DNA of 57,338 nt, from the NCBI GenBank assembly GCA_035499655.1, contig DATJYL010000048.1:1-57338 (forward strand), written 5' to 3'. Shown one piece after another: positions 1 through 7,607 of this stretch; position 1 is the first letter of the stretch, and each line of letters begins with the position of its first letter. The stretch comes from Pirellulales bacterium. GTDB lineage: Bacteria; Planctomycetota; Planctomycetia; Pirellulales; JADZDJ01. The notes below the pieces were generated by a model. It saw nothing but the letters and a program-made list of their open reading frames with translations, ran no database searches and had not been told where the DNA came from. Position numbers and translations under genes: made by a program.

Positions 1-1
1 G

Positions 2-130
2 ATCCACAAAGCGCAGGTCCTAAGTTACATGAAACTTCTTAATGTGCCGCTCGGGCTGCTACTGAATTTTCACGAACTGAAGCTAACAGACGGCATCAGT
101 AGACTCATCCTGCCTGGAGCAAATATTTGA
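2..130 (+). CDS. GxxExxY protein, C-terminal fragment (gene enters from the left edge)
   Basis: The frame starting at base 2 is open from the window edge to TGA at 128-130 and gives 42 residues. It reads IHKAQVLSYMKLLNVPLGLL, then a segment with LLNFHE and LTDGISRLI. This pattern (AQxLSYLKL, GLLxNF, L..GI.R.I) is the usual C-terminus of the GxxExxY family, small proteins of unknown function once linked to Fe3+ hydroxamate or nuclease-like roles. The N-terminal GxxExxY motif itself lies outside the window. An imperfect purine-rich inverted repeat follows (162-328). The assignment rests on the C-terminal motif only. Confidence 0.7.
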   Translation: MHKAQVLSYMKLLNVPLGLLLNFHELKLTDGISRLILPGANI

Positions 131-161
131 CACAATGAGAAATTTCCCGAAACCAAATTTT

Positions 162-328
162 ACAGGAGGAAACGGAGGAAACAGAGTTCCGCTGAAGAAA
201 TTTCGTCTTTTCCTTCTGTTGGTTTCAGCGAATATCTTTTTTTAGAAAAAGAGCTAAAACAAGCGGCAACTAAACAATTGAATGTGTTTCTGAAAGTTTT
301 TCTCTCCGTTCCCTCCGTTATCTTCTGT
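162..328. repeat. Imperfect inverted repeat downstream of the GxxExxY gene
   Basis: Bases 162-186 (words GGAGGAAACGGAGG and AACAGAG) are an approximate reverse complement of 304-328 (CTCCGTTCCCTCCGTTATC), with about five mismatches in 25 positions. The arms are purine-rich tandem words, and the loop of about 117 bases holds no gene. Similar purine-rich inverted arms flank the S23 genes elsewhere in the window. Confidence 0.65.
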
Positions 329-365
329 TCAATGTCCGGTTTCCGACAGCTTTACCAACAGCGTT

Positions 366-983
366 ATGGCCGAAACACAACCGCCGGAACCACGCCGCAG
401 CCGGGAGGAAATTCTAGCGACGGTTCGCGCACATCAACCGCTCGCCAGTGAGTTGCCCACGCTGGATCGCCAGTGGATCACCTACCCAGACCGGCCGGCC
501 CAATTCGCCAAGGTTCTTTCTGAAATCGGCGGGCAATTTGTGCGCGTGTCCTATGCGGCAGCGGCTCATGTTGCGCTGGGCGAAATTCCAGCGTATCGCG
601 ATGCCAAGCAATTCATCTCGCTCGTGCCTGGCATTGGCACATCAAATGTCGATTTGACCGCAATCAGCGATCCGCACGCCTTGGAGCCGATCGACTTCGC
701 CATTCTATCGGGCAATTTCGGCGTGGCGGAAAACGCCGCCATTTGGGTGACCGACCGCAATTTGCCGCTGCGGGCCCTGTTTTTTATTGTGCAGCATTTA
801 GCACTGGTGTTGCCGGCCGGCCAAATTGTTGACAATATGCACCAAGCCTACGAACGAATAAAGTTCGATCGGGCGGAGTTCGGCGCGTTTATTGCCGGGC
901 CTTCCAAAACGGCGGATATCGAGCAATCGCTGGTCATTGGGGCGCACGGGCCGCGGTCGCTGACAGTGTTTTGCATCGGATGA
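366..983 (+). CDS. LutC/YkgG-type LUD domain protein
   Basis: This 205-residue protein matches the LUD family, typified by LutC, a subunit of the LutABC L-lactate oxidation system. Support comes from the C-terminal stretch GPSKTADIEQSLVIGAHGPR, which is diagnostic for LUD proteins, and from AIWVTDRNLPLRA before it. No lutA or lutB is visible in the window, although the partners could lie to the left. The ATG at 366 follows a region without a strong Shine-Dalgarno sequence. A stand-alone LUD protein of unknown substrate is the cautious reading; a direct role in lactate use is inference. Confidence 0.8.
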   Translation: MAETQPPEPRRSREEILATVRAHQPLASELPTLDRQWITYPDRPAQFAKVLSEIGGQFVRVSYAAAAHVALGEIPAYRDAKQFISLVPGIGTSNVDLTAISDPHALEPIDFAILSGNFGVAENAAIWVTDRNLPLRALFFIVQHLALVLPAGQIVDNMHQAYERIKFDRAEFGAFIAGPSKTADIEQSLVIGAHGPRSLTVFCIG

Positions 984-1120
984 CGCGGGCTACCGCTCAT
1001 GCACCAGAAATCGGCTGGAACGCGGCCTCCGGCTGCGGGCCACTGCCGGCGACCCACACCGCGGGCGAATTCGTAGAAAAAAACATTGGACCCTGATTTT
1101 GTCTCACGGCGAGGATGTTC

Positions 1121-3184
1121 ATGATGATTCGGCAGAACTGGCATCGACTGATTCCCTGCGTACTCCTTGGGTTAGTGATGAACTGGGCCGTCAGCCTGCG
1201 GGCTGATACGATCGAAAAGCCGCAGTTGAAGAGCGGCATCGACCGCGACACATTCGATTCATCCGTCAAGCCCGGCGACGATTTCTTTCAATACGTCAAC
1301 GGCCAATGGATCAAGGAAAACCCCATTCCCGCCGAATATAGCCGCTGGGGCGCGTTCCCGAAGCTGCACGACGACAATCTCACGCACTTGCGCGAAATTG
1401 TGGAAGGGCTTTCCAATCAAACCACGCCGCTGGATGCCGATTCGCGGAAGCTCCGCGATTTCTATCAAACGGCCATGGACGAAAAACAGCTCAACGACCA
1501 GGAAGCCAAGCCGCTGGCGGACACGTTTGAGAGCATTTCAAAAATTAAAAGCACCGACGAATTGATCTCGCTGATCGGGCAGTTGCGCGCTTCGGGGCTT
1601 TCAGCGGGGCTATTCGGATTTTCCGCCGATCAAGACGAAAAGCACAGTTCGCAGTATACCATCGTCCTTTGGCAAGGCGGACTCGGTTTGCCGGATCGCA
1701 GTTATTATTTAGACACTACCGACGACTCAAAGCGCATTCGCGATCAATATCGGCAGCACATCGAAAACATGTTTAAGCTGCTCGGAGATTCGCCGGAAGC
1801 GGCCAAAGCGGCCGCCGACACAGTCTTGCGAATTGAAACACAACTGGCCGAGGCTTCCCGCACGCCGGTGCAATTGCGCGATCGGGAAGCGCAATACAAC
1901 AAAATGACCTCGGCCGAACTGGCCGAGTTGACGCCGAATTTAGATTGGAGCGCATTTTGGAAACTCGTGAATGCCCCCGCAGTGACCGAAGCGGTCGTCG
2001 GCCAGCCGGAATTTTTCAAGCGCGTCAATGAATTGCTGAAATCGACACCGATTGCCGATTGGCAAACCTATCTGCGCTGGCACGTCATTCACTCCGCCGC
2101 GCCCTATTTGAGCGACGATTTTGTCAACGAAAACTTCCATTTTTATGGCGCCCAGTTGCGCGGCATCAAGCAATTGCAGCCCCGCTGGAAACGGGCGATT
2201 GGCACATTGGACGGCCAAATGGGCGAGGCGCTGGGCCGGCTGTACGTCCAAAAATATTTTCCGCCGCAGGCCAAACAGCGAATGGACGAGCTGGTCAAAA
2301 ACCTGATGCTGGCCTACAAGGAACGCATTGAATCGCGCGATTGGATGAGCCCGGAAACCAAGCAGGAAGCGCTGGCCAAGTTGGCGGCGGTGCGACCGAA
2401 AATCGGTTATCCGAACAAATGGCGCGATTATACCGCACTCGAAATTGGGACCGATTCTTACCTTCAAAACGTAATGCGGGCCGATGCCTTCGACATGCAG
2501 TACCGATTGGCGCGACTGCACAAGCCCGTGGATCGCGACGAATGGTCCATGTCGCCGCCGACGGTGAATGCCTACTACAATCCAAATCTCAACGAAATTG
2601 TCTTCCCCGCGGGCATTTTACAGCCGCCGTTTTTCGACATGACCGCTGACGACGCCGTGAATTATGGCGGCATTGGCGCGGTCATTGGCCACGAAATTAC
2701 GCATGGCTTTGACGATCAAGGAAGCCGCTCCGATGCCGACGGAAATTTACGCAACTGGTGGACCGCCGACGACCGCGCTCATTTCACCGCCAAAACCGAC
2801 AAGCTGGTCAAGCAGTACAACGAGTGCAATCCCATCGAAGACCTGCATATTAACGGCCTCTTGACATTGGGCGAAAACCTGGCCGATTTGGGCGGCGTCA
2901 CCATTTCCTATGCGGCGTATCAAAAATCGCTGAACGGCAAGCCGGCGCCGGTCATCGACGGCTTCACCGGCCCGCAGCGGTTCTTCATCGGTTACGCCCA
3001 GGTGTGGCGCGGCTCGCAGCGCGACGCCGATTTGAAAGTGATGCTCCGCACCAATCCGCACTCGCCGGAGCATTTCCGTACTTTGGTGCCGCTTTCCAAC
3101 GTCCCGGCTTTTTACGAAGCGTTTGACATTCAGCCCGGGCAGAAAATGTATCGCCCACCGGAGCAGCGGCTGGAAGTGTGGTAG
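1121..3184 (+). CDS. M13 family (neprilysin-like) zinc metallopeptidase
   Basis: The product is about 687 residues, normal for the M13 family of exported endopeptidases. An N-terminal hydrophobic stretch (IPCVLLGLVMNWAVS) is a probable signal peptide. The zinc site is clear: GHEITHGFDDQG supplies the HExxH pair and ENLADLGG supplies the downstream Glu of the ExxxD motif. The N-terminal M13 fold is also recognisable (PGDDFFQYVNGQW), as is NAYYNPNLNEIVFPAG near the active site. GAGG-like purines at 1111-1114 fit ATG 1121 or 1124 better than ATG 1115, which they touch. It is probably a single transcription unit. Confidence 0.93.
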   Translation: MMIRQNWHRLIPCVLLGLVMNWAVSLRADTIEKPQLKSGIDRDTFDSSVKPGDDFFQYVNGQWIKENPIPAEYSRWGAFPKLHDDNLTHLREIVEGLSNQTTPLDADSRKLRDFYQTAMDEKQLNDQEAKPLADTFESISKIKSTDELISLIGQLRASGLSAGLFGFSADQDEKHSSQYTIVLWQGGLGLPDRSYYLDTTDDSKRIRDQYRQHIENMFKLLGDSPEAAKAAADTVLRIETQLAEASRTPVQLRDREAQYNKMTSAELAELTPNLDWSAFWKLVNAPAVTEAVVGQPEFFKRVNELLKSTPIADWQTYLRWHVIHSAAPYLSDDFVNENFHFYGAQLRGIKQLQPRWKRAIGTLDGQMGEALGRLYVQKYFPPQAKQRMDELVKNLMLAYKERIESRDWMSPETKQEALAKLAAVRPKIGYPNKWRDYTALEIGTDSYLQNVMRADAFDMQYRLARLHKPVDRDEWSMSPPTVNAYYNPNLNEIVFPAGILQPPFFDMTADDAVNYGGIGAVIGHEITHGFDDQGSRSDADGNLRNWWTADDRAHFTAKTDKLVKQYNECNPIEDLHINGLLTLGENLADLGGVTISYAAYQKSLNGKPAPVIDGFTGPQRFFIGYAQVWRGSQRDADLKVMLRTNPHSPEHFRTLVPLSNVPAFYEAFDIQPGQKMYRPPEQRLEVW

Positions 3185-3294
3185 CAGACCTCGGAAATTT
3201 ACACTTCGCTGTGGCCTCTGAGCACGCTTTTAGGCGTAGTCCACGGTTTGGCATAAGCCGAAATCAAGAAGGCAGGCGGCCACAACAGTCATGT

Positions 3295-4722
3295 CTATTC
3301 AACCACGGCAAGCAACCGTCGTTTGCGGACGGCCCGCACGAATTCCCGGTAATCTTTTTCATTTTGATCGGCGTAAGATTCCGCAAAGTCGGCAATGGAT
3401 TGATCGAACCGATCGCTGGCCCCAAGATATTCGCTGATCGTCTTGGGGTTCCCGCTGCGGGCATGAGCACGCGCCAACACCCATCCGCAATATTGCGCAT
3501 AGACATTCATGGTAGGCGGGTCATACACCTCGACCATGGGCTTGACTTTGACATCGTGCAATTGGCGGATGTAGAAATGCCGGCCCCCGCGGCCGTAAGT
3601 CCAACCGAGGAATAAATCGCTGGCCGCCTGCATCAGCCGCTGCCCAATCACCACACGCTCGCCATGACTATCGTATTCCGACTTTCCTAAATACGGCTCC
3701 AACACCGACGAATTGGCTTCCTTCACCTGCAAGAACAGCGGATCCTCAGGGCCAGCCATCAGCAGCAAAATTCCACAGCGCGTTCCGACGCTGCCAACCC
3801 CGACGACCTTGACGGCATGATCGGTCAACGTATAGCGGTCGATCAGCACTCGGCGCTCGTCAGGCAGCGTTTTGCGGTAACGATGAAAGGCTTGCTGCAA
3901 GTCTTCAATAAACTCGCGCGCTTCGGCATGCCGTGGGTGATACACCAGCGGCGGATTATCGCGGATTTTCGGCTGATCTTTCTCCAGTTCGACGAGTTTT
4001 GGAAAATCGTGTTCCGTACCGCCGTGGGCAGCCTTGCGAATGTCGGCTTGGGCCTGCTCGCGAAACGATTTTTCGGGCAAGTGATCGAGCAATTCGTCGA
4101 CATCGATTCGCTCATACCAAATTTCGAGGGCCGGCATTTGCGAATATCTGGCCATTTGCTCGCGATAGCTGCAGGCACAGGCCAAGGCCGCGCCGCGCGC
4201 TTGCCCACGCTTAAATTGGTTGTGGCGACCGGCGATCATGAAGCTGGCGGTCAACCGTTTCAAATCCCATTCCCAGGGCCCGGGCAAGGTTTCGTCGAAG
4301 TCGTTCACGTCGAAAATTAAATGCCGCTCAGGCGTGGCGAAGACGCCGAAATTCATCAAGTGGCAATCGCCGCAGAGCTGGACCTTCAAACCCGTGATGG
4401 GAGTGCGCGCCAGGTCGGCGGCCATAATCGCGGCGGCCCCTCGATAAAAAGCGAACGGCGATTGGAGCATCCGGCCATAACGGATCGGCACCAAATGCTT
4501 GACGCGCCGCGCGCTGGAGGCAACCAGAATCGCAATCGGATCGTCCCGATCGGCCGGCGCCGACCAGTCGGCATGGCTGGAACGCGGCACATGCTGACGC
4601 AATTCTTTGCCATGCACGTGGCGGTGGCTGATCAGGCGATGCTTGCTTGCCAAAGCATTTGCACGCGATGGCGAGGGAGCTTTTTCGGTTTTCTCTCGTT
4701 CGGTTACGATTGTTTTGTTCAT
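3295..4722 (-). CDS. DUF2252 family protein
   Basis: This protein of 475 residues belongs to DUF2252, a kinase-fold-like family of unknown function. Recognisable blocks are RYGRMLQSPFAFYRGAA, QLCGDCHLMNFGVFATPE, FDVNDFDETLPGPWEWDLKR and, towards the C-terminus, YIRQLHDVK and YCGWVLARAHARSG. Start choice: ATG at 4722 has AGGTGA five bases upstream; a GTG at 4731 overlaps that site and is less likely. The gene converges on the M13 peptidase gene, and a MITE copy lies just upstream of its start. The biochemical activity is unknown. Confidence 0.88.
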   Translation of the reverse strand: MNKTIVTEREKTEKAPSPSRANALASKHRLISHRHVHGKELRQHVPRSSHADWSAPADRDDPIAILVASSARRVKHLVPIRYGRMLQSPFAFYRGAAAIMAADLARTPITGLKVQLCGDCHLMNFGVFATPERHLIFDVNDFDETLPGPWEWDLKRLTASFMIAGRHNQFKRGQARGAALACACSYREQMARYSQMPALEIWYERIDVDELLDHLPEKSFREQAQADIRKAAHGGTEHDFPKLVELEKDQPKIRDNPPLVYHPRHAEAREFIEDLQQAFHRYRKTLPDERRVLIDRYTLTDHAVKVVGVGSVGTRCGILLLMAGPEDPLFLQVKEANSSVLEPYLGKSEYDSHGERVVIGQRLMQAASDLFLGWTYGRGGRHFYIRQLHDVKVKPMVEVYDPPTMNVYAQYCGWVLARAHARSGNPKTISEYLGASDRFDQSIADFAESYADQNEKDYREFVRAVRKRRLLAVVE

Positions 4723-4816
4723 GACATTCACCTAGCTGGTACGTCGGCGAAAATCGTCGGTTTCTATAGAGTTAATAGAACAGTGAAAAAACCTCAGTCA
4801 AGCATAATCGAGGGAT

Positions 4817-4896
4817 AGTAGTGGGCCAATTTGAACATAGCCCGACTGTGTCAGTCGGGAAAAGCGGCTGTCGGAATTTCAAATTGTCCCAACACC
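4817..4896 (+). mobile_element. MITE-like palindromic element, copy 1
   Basis: The 70-bp core 4822-4891 has 14-bp terminal inverted arms (TGGGCCAATTTGAA and TTCAAATTGTCCCA, one mismatch) around a hairpin CCCGACTGTGTCAGTCGGG. Adding the 5 bp on each side gives the 80-bp unit seen in the other copies. It is flanked exactly by the 8-bp direct repeat CGAGGGAT at 4809-4816 and 4897-4904, as expected for a target-site duplication. There is no ORF of its own. The core is identical to the reverse complement of copy 3 (46296-46375). Confidence 0.82.
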
Positions 4897-5001
4897 CGAG
4901 GGATTGTGGCATCGGCCACGCCCAGGCCATTTTTTTCAGGGCCATCAAGCGAGTTACAGAAGCGGGAAGGCCAATTGATAGCAACTGTGCTTTCGGCAAA
5001 A

Positions 5002-5090
5002 CGGAGAGGATGGGATTCGAACCCATGGTGGGCTGTGACACCCACACCGATTTAGCAAACCGGCGCTTTCGACCACTCAGCCACCTCTCC
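5002..5090 (-). tRNA. tRNA-Ser (anticodon GCT)
   Basis: Read on the minus strand, the gene begins GGAGAGGTGGCTGAGTGG and ends with the T arm GGTTCGAATCC, acceptor CCTCTCC and discriminator G. The anticodon loop TTGCTAA gives anticodon GCT, reading AGC/AGT. A long variable arm (about 20 bases with a GTGGG/CCCAC stem) is typical of tRNA-Ser. The 3' CCA is not encoded. It lies downstream of tsaD on the same strand. Confidence 0.95.
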
Positions 5091-5209
5091 AGCGATGGCG
5101 CAAACCGCCACAGCGTAACGGTTGCCAGGCCGTAATTCTATTGATTCCACTCCACGCCGCAAGGTTCAGTTGATTCCCGGTGGAGTGGATGGCAAGAAGT
5201 TTCCGGATT

Positions 5210-6232
5210 TTATCTCACCAGGCCGGGTTTGACGTCGAGACTCAATGGCTCGGTCAAACCTGCTTTCAGCCGCTCCAGGGCAATCGCCCCCATCACGGCG
5301 TTGTCGGTGCACAGTTGCGGCGGAGCAATGTGCAGCGTGAAGTCGCGCTGGCGGCAAGCTTCCTCCAGGCGCTTTCGCAACCGCAAGTTGGCCGCCACGC
5401 CGCCGCCGACGGCCAACGTCTTCAGGCCGGTTTTATCGAGCGCCAACGCCGATTTGTCGACCAAACAATCGACCACCGCTTCCTGAAAGCTGGCCGCTAA
5501 GTCGGCCACGGTTTTTTCGTCCAGATGCAATGTGTCGGCCGGCGGCGCCTTGCCGGGCGGATAAATTTGATACCGCACCGCTGTTTTCAGTCCACTAAAA
5601 CTGAACGCCAGTCGATCGCGGTCTTGCAAAAAGGCGCGGGGAAAATCGTAAGCCTGCGGATTTCCGCCGGCTGCGGCCTGCTGAATCGCCGGTCCGCCAG
5701 GGTACGGCAATCCCAGCAGGCTGGCCACTTTATCGAACGCTTCGCCCGCGGCGTCGTCGATGGTGCCCCCCAGCAATGTGAAGTCGAGCGCCGTCTGGCA
5801 GCGATACAAACTGCTGTGCCCGCCGCTGACAATCAATCCTACGCAGGGAAACAAATGCTCCGCGCCGGCCACGCGGCAGGCGTAAATGTGCGCTTGCAAA
5901 TGATCGACTGCCACCAGCGGCTTGCCCGTCGCCACGCACAAGGCCTTGGCCGCGGCCAGGCCGACGAGCAGCGAACCGGCCAGTCCCGGCGTGTTGGCCA
6001 CGGCCACAGCATCGAGTTCGTTCACCGTCAGGTTCGCCCGGCGAAGCGTCTCGTCGATAACGGGCAAAATCCGCTCCATGTGTGCCCGCGAGGCAATTTC
6101 CGGCACCACGCCGCCGAACCGCCGGTGCAAATCGTCCTGCGACGCCACCACCGAGGAAAGCACCACGAGCGGCTCGGCAATCACAGCCGCCGCCGTTTCG
6201 TCGCACGTAGTTTCCAAAACAAGGATGCGCAT
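5210..6232 (-). CDS. tsaD: tRNA N6-adenosine threonylcarbamoyltransferase TsaD
   Basis: TsaD transfers the threonylcarbamoyl group to A37 of ANN-decoding tRNAs, working with TsaB and TsaE. The 340-residue length is normal. The start MRILVLETTCDETAAAVI is the ASKHA-fold phosphate-1 motif. The metal-binding pair appears as EIASRAHMERI and DHLQAHIYA, followed by LIVSGGHSSLYR and the C-terminal AVGGGVAANLRLR and CTDNAVMGA. The family usually has HxxxH, and here the first motif reads HMERILP. A tRNA-Ser(GCT) gene, whose product reads AGC/AGU rather than ANN-start codons with t6A exception, lies just downstream on the same strand, which is probably coincidental. Confidence 0.96.
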   Translation of the reverse strand: MRILVLETTCDETAAAVIAEPLVVLSSVVASQDDLHRRFGGVVPEIASRAHMERILPVIDETLRRANLTVNELDAVAVANTPGLAGSLLVGLAAAKALCVATGKPLVAVDHLQAHIYACRVAGAEHLFPCVGLIVSGGHSSLYRCQTALDFTLLGGTIDDAAGEAFDKVASLLGLPYPGGPAIQQAAAGGNPQAYDFPRAFLQDRDRLAFSFSGLKTAVRYQIYPPGKAPPADTLHLDEKTVADLAASFQEAVVDCLVDKSALALDKTGLKTLAVGGGVAANLRLRKRLEEACRQRDFTLHIAPPQLCTDNAVMGAIALERLKAGLTEPLSLDVKPGLVR

Positions 6233-6298
6233 GGGGCAGTGCCAGTTGTCAGTGGTTGGTGCCAGAAGTAATTGGTCATTGAGCGGTGGCCGGGCGGG

Positions 6299-7411
6299 TT
6301 ACGAGCGGAACACGCTGTGCCACAGCAAGGCGGTGCCGGCGACCGCGAACATAATCCCGGCGGTAACCACATGGTAGGCATTGTGGTTGGCGCCCAGCAT
6401 CACATTTTGGTGATGCGTCGACATGCGATCCATGGCCGCCAGCAGGTTGCCCCAAAAGTGCGACAGGCCGCTGTCAGGGCTGAGGGTGATTAAGCCCGCC
6501 ATGAGAAGCAGAACCAGGCCGGCCATCAGTTCGAGGATGCGGCCGGCGGAGCCGCCGAGAAAGCGCAGCGGTTCGTCGTCGGCCGGCTCCCGTGGACCGC
6601 GCTCGATGAGTTTGGCCTCGGCCACGGCTTTGGCGTGCAGCTCTTCGGCGGCCTGCTGTTGCTGGACCACGGAAACCTGATTGGCGCGAACCAGGCCGCC
6701 GTCGTGAATCCACTGGATGATGCGCGGCAAATCGTCGGCATCGAGCCAGACGCCGTGACGACCGCAAATATCGATAATCACGCTGCTGCCGTGGCCGTAA
6801 TTTTGGCGGATCATCAATTGCTGACAGGTGGGGCAATGTCGGTAGTACAAATCACCGTCGGGCGGAGGAGCATCAGCGTGCGGCGCGCGGGCAGTGGTGG
6901 GAGTTAAACGGGGATCGATATTCAACCCTTGCTGGGCCGCTTGCTCGGTGAGCTGTTGAAACGACGCGTGGCTAAGCCACAGGCCGCCGCAGCGCTGGCA
7001 CTCCATCGTGGAAACATCTCCCAGAGCGCGGCTGCTGAGGACGTGGCCCTCGCCGCAGGCGGGGCAAACCAATTGCGAGGCGTCGCCGGCCGTGGTTTCC
7101 GGGTGAATGGCGGCGCCGCAGAATTCGCAAAACCGGGCCTGATTGCTGACGCGGGCAAAGCAGTGCGGGCAAACGGTGTCGAGATCGCGGTCATGGAGCG
7201 AGAATTCCGCGCCACAGTACGCGCAGCTGAGGGCGCCTTCGGTGCGCGGGGCGCCGCAGTGAGAGCAGCACACCGGTTTGGCTTCCTGTGATTGCGGGGC
7301 CGGAACGGTGAGAATTTGCCCACAGCGGCAGTGAAAGCGAGTGCCCACGCCCAGTTGGGTGGCATCGTACTGACGTTTGCATTGCGGGCAAGCGACCAGG
7401 AGGCGGCGCAT
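6299..7411 (-). CDS. Multi-zinc-ribbon membrane protein (zf-TFIIB type)
   Basis: This protein of about 370 residues begins MRRLLVACPQCKRQYDATQ, chosen over an upstream start because the first CPxC ribbon follows directly. It carries a chain of CxxC ribbons in the first 200 residues (CPQCKRQY, CCSHCGAPR, CAYCGAEF, CPHCFARV, CEFCGAAI, CPACGEGH, CQRCGGLW). A TFIIB-like ribbon pair with RHCPTCQQLMIR and GVWLDADDL follows. Two hydrophobic segments near the C-terminus (ILELMAGLVLLLMAG and the last about 25 residues) suggest membrane anchoring. The function is unknown; zf-TFIIB proteins of this layout are common in Planctomycetota. Confidence 0.8.
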   Translation of the reverse strand: MRRLLVACPQCKRQYDATQLGVGTRFHCRCGQILTVPAPQSQEAKPVCCSHCGAPRTEGALSCAYCGAEFSLHDRDLDTVCPHCFARVSNQARFCEFCGAAIHPETTAGDASQLVCPACGEGHVLSSRALGDVSTMECQRCGGLWLSHASFQQLTEQAAQQGLNIDPRLTPTTARAPHADAPPPDGDLYYRHCPTCQQLMIRQNYGHGSSVIIDICGRHGVWLDADDLPRIIQWIHDGGLVRANQVSVVQQQQAAEELHAKAVAEAKLIERGPREPADDEPLRFLGGSAGRILELMAGLVLLLMAGLITLSPDSGLSHFWGNLLAAMDRMSTHHQNVMLGANHNAYHVVTAGIMFAVAGTALLWHSVFRS

Positions 7412-7535
7412 GATGATACGATGCGGCAGTAATAAGATGAATTGTTTTGCGGCGGTAAATGACGGCCCGGCCACGCGAGCGGGAGCCTTTTGTTATTCGC
7501 GATACGGGAGAAAATATTGCTGCGGAAGGAAATAG

Positions 7536-7556
7536 CCGGACGGCCACGCCGTCCGG
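7536..7556. repeat. Perfect 9-bp-stem hairpin in the intergenic region
   Basis: CCGGACGGC and GCCGTCCGG flank a 3-base loop in the gap between the stop of the S41 protease gene (7608) and the start of the zinc-ribbon gene (7411), both on the minus strand. No run of T follows on either strand, so an intrinsic terminator is unlikely. It resembles a REP-type hairpin. Confidence 0.55.
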
Positions 7557-7607
7557 TCCTGAGGCTGTGAGCATCCAGCTATGGCTACCGCAGGTTCGTG
7601 AAAGTGT

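Noticed and set aside
7536-7556. Terminator of the S41 protease gene
   Set aside because: The hairpin is perfect but no T run follows on either strand.
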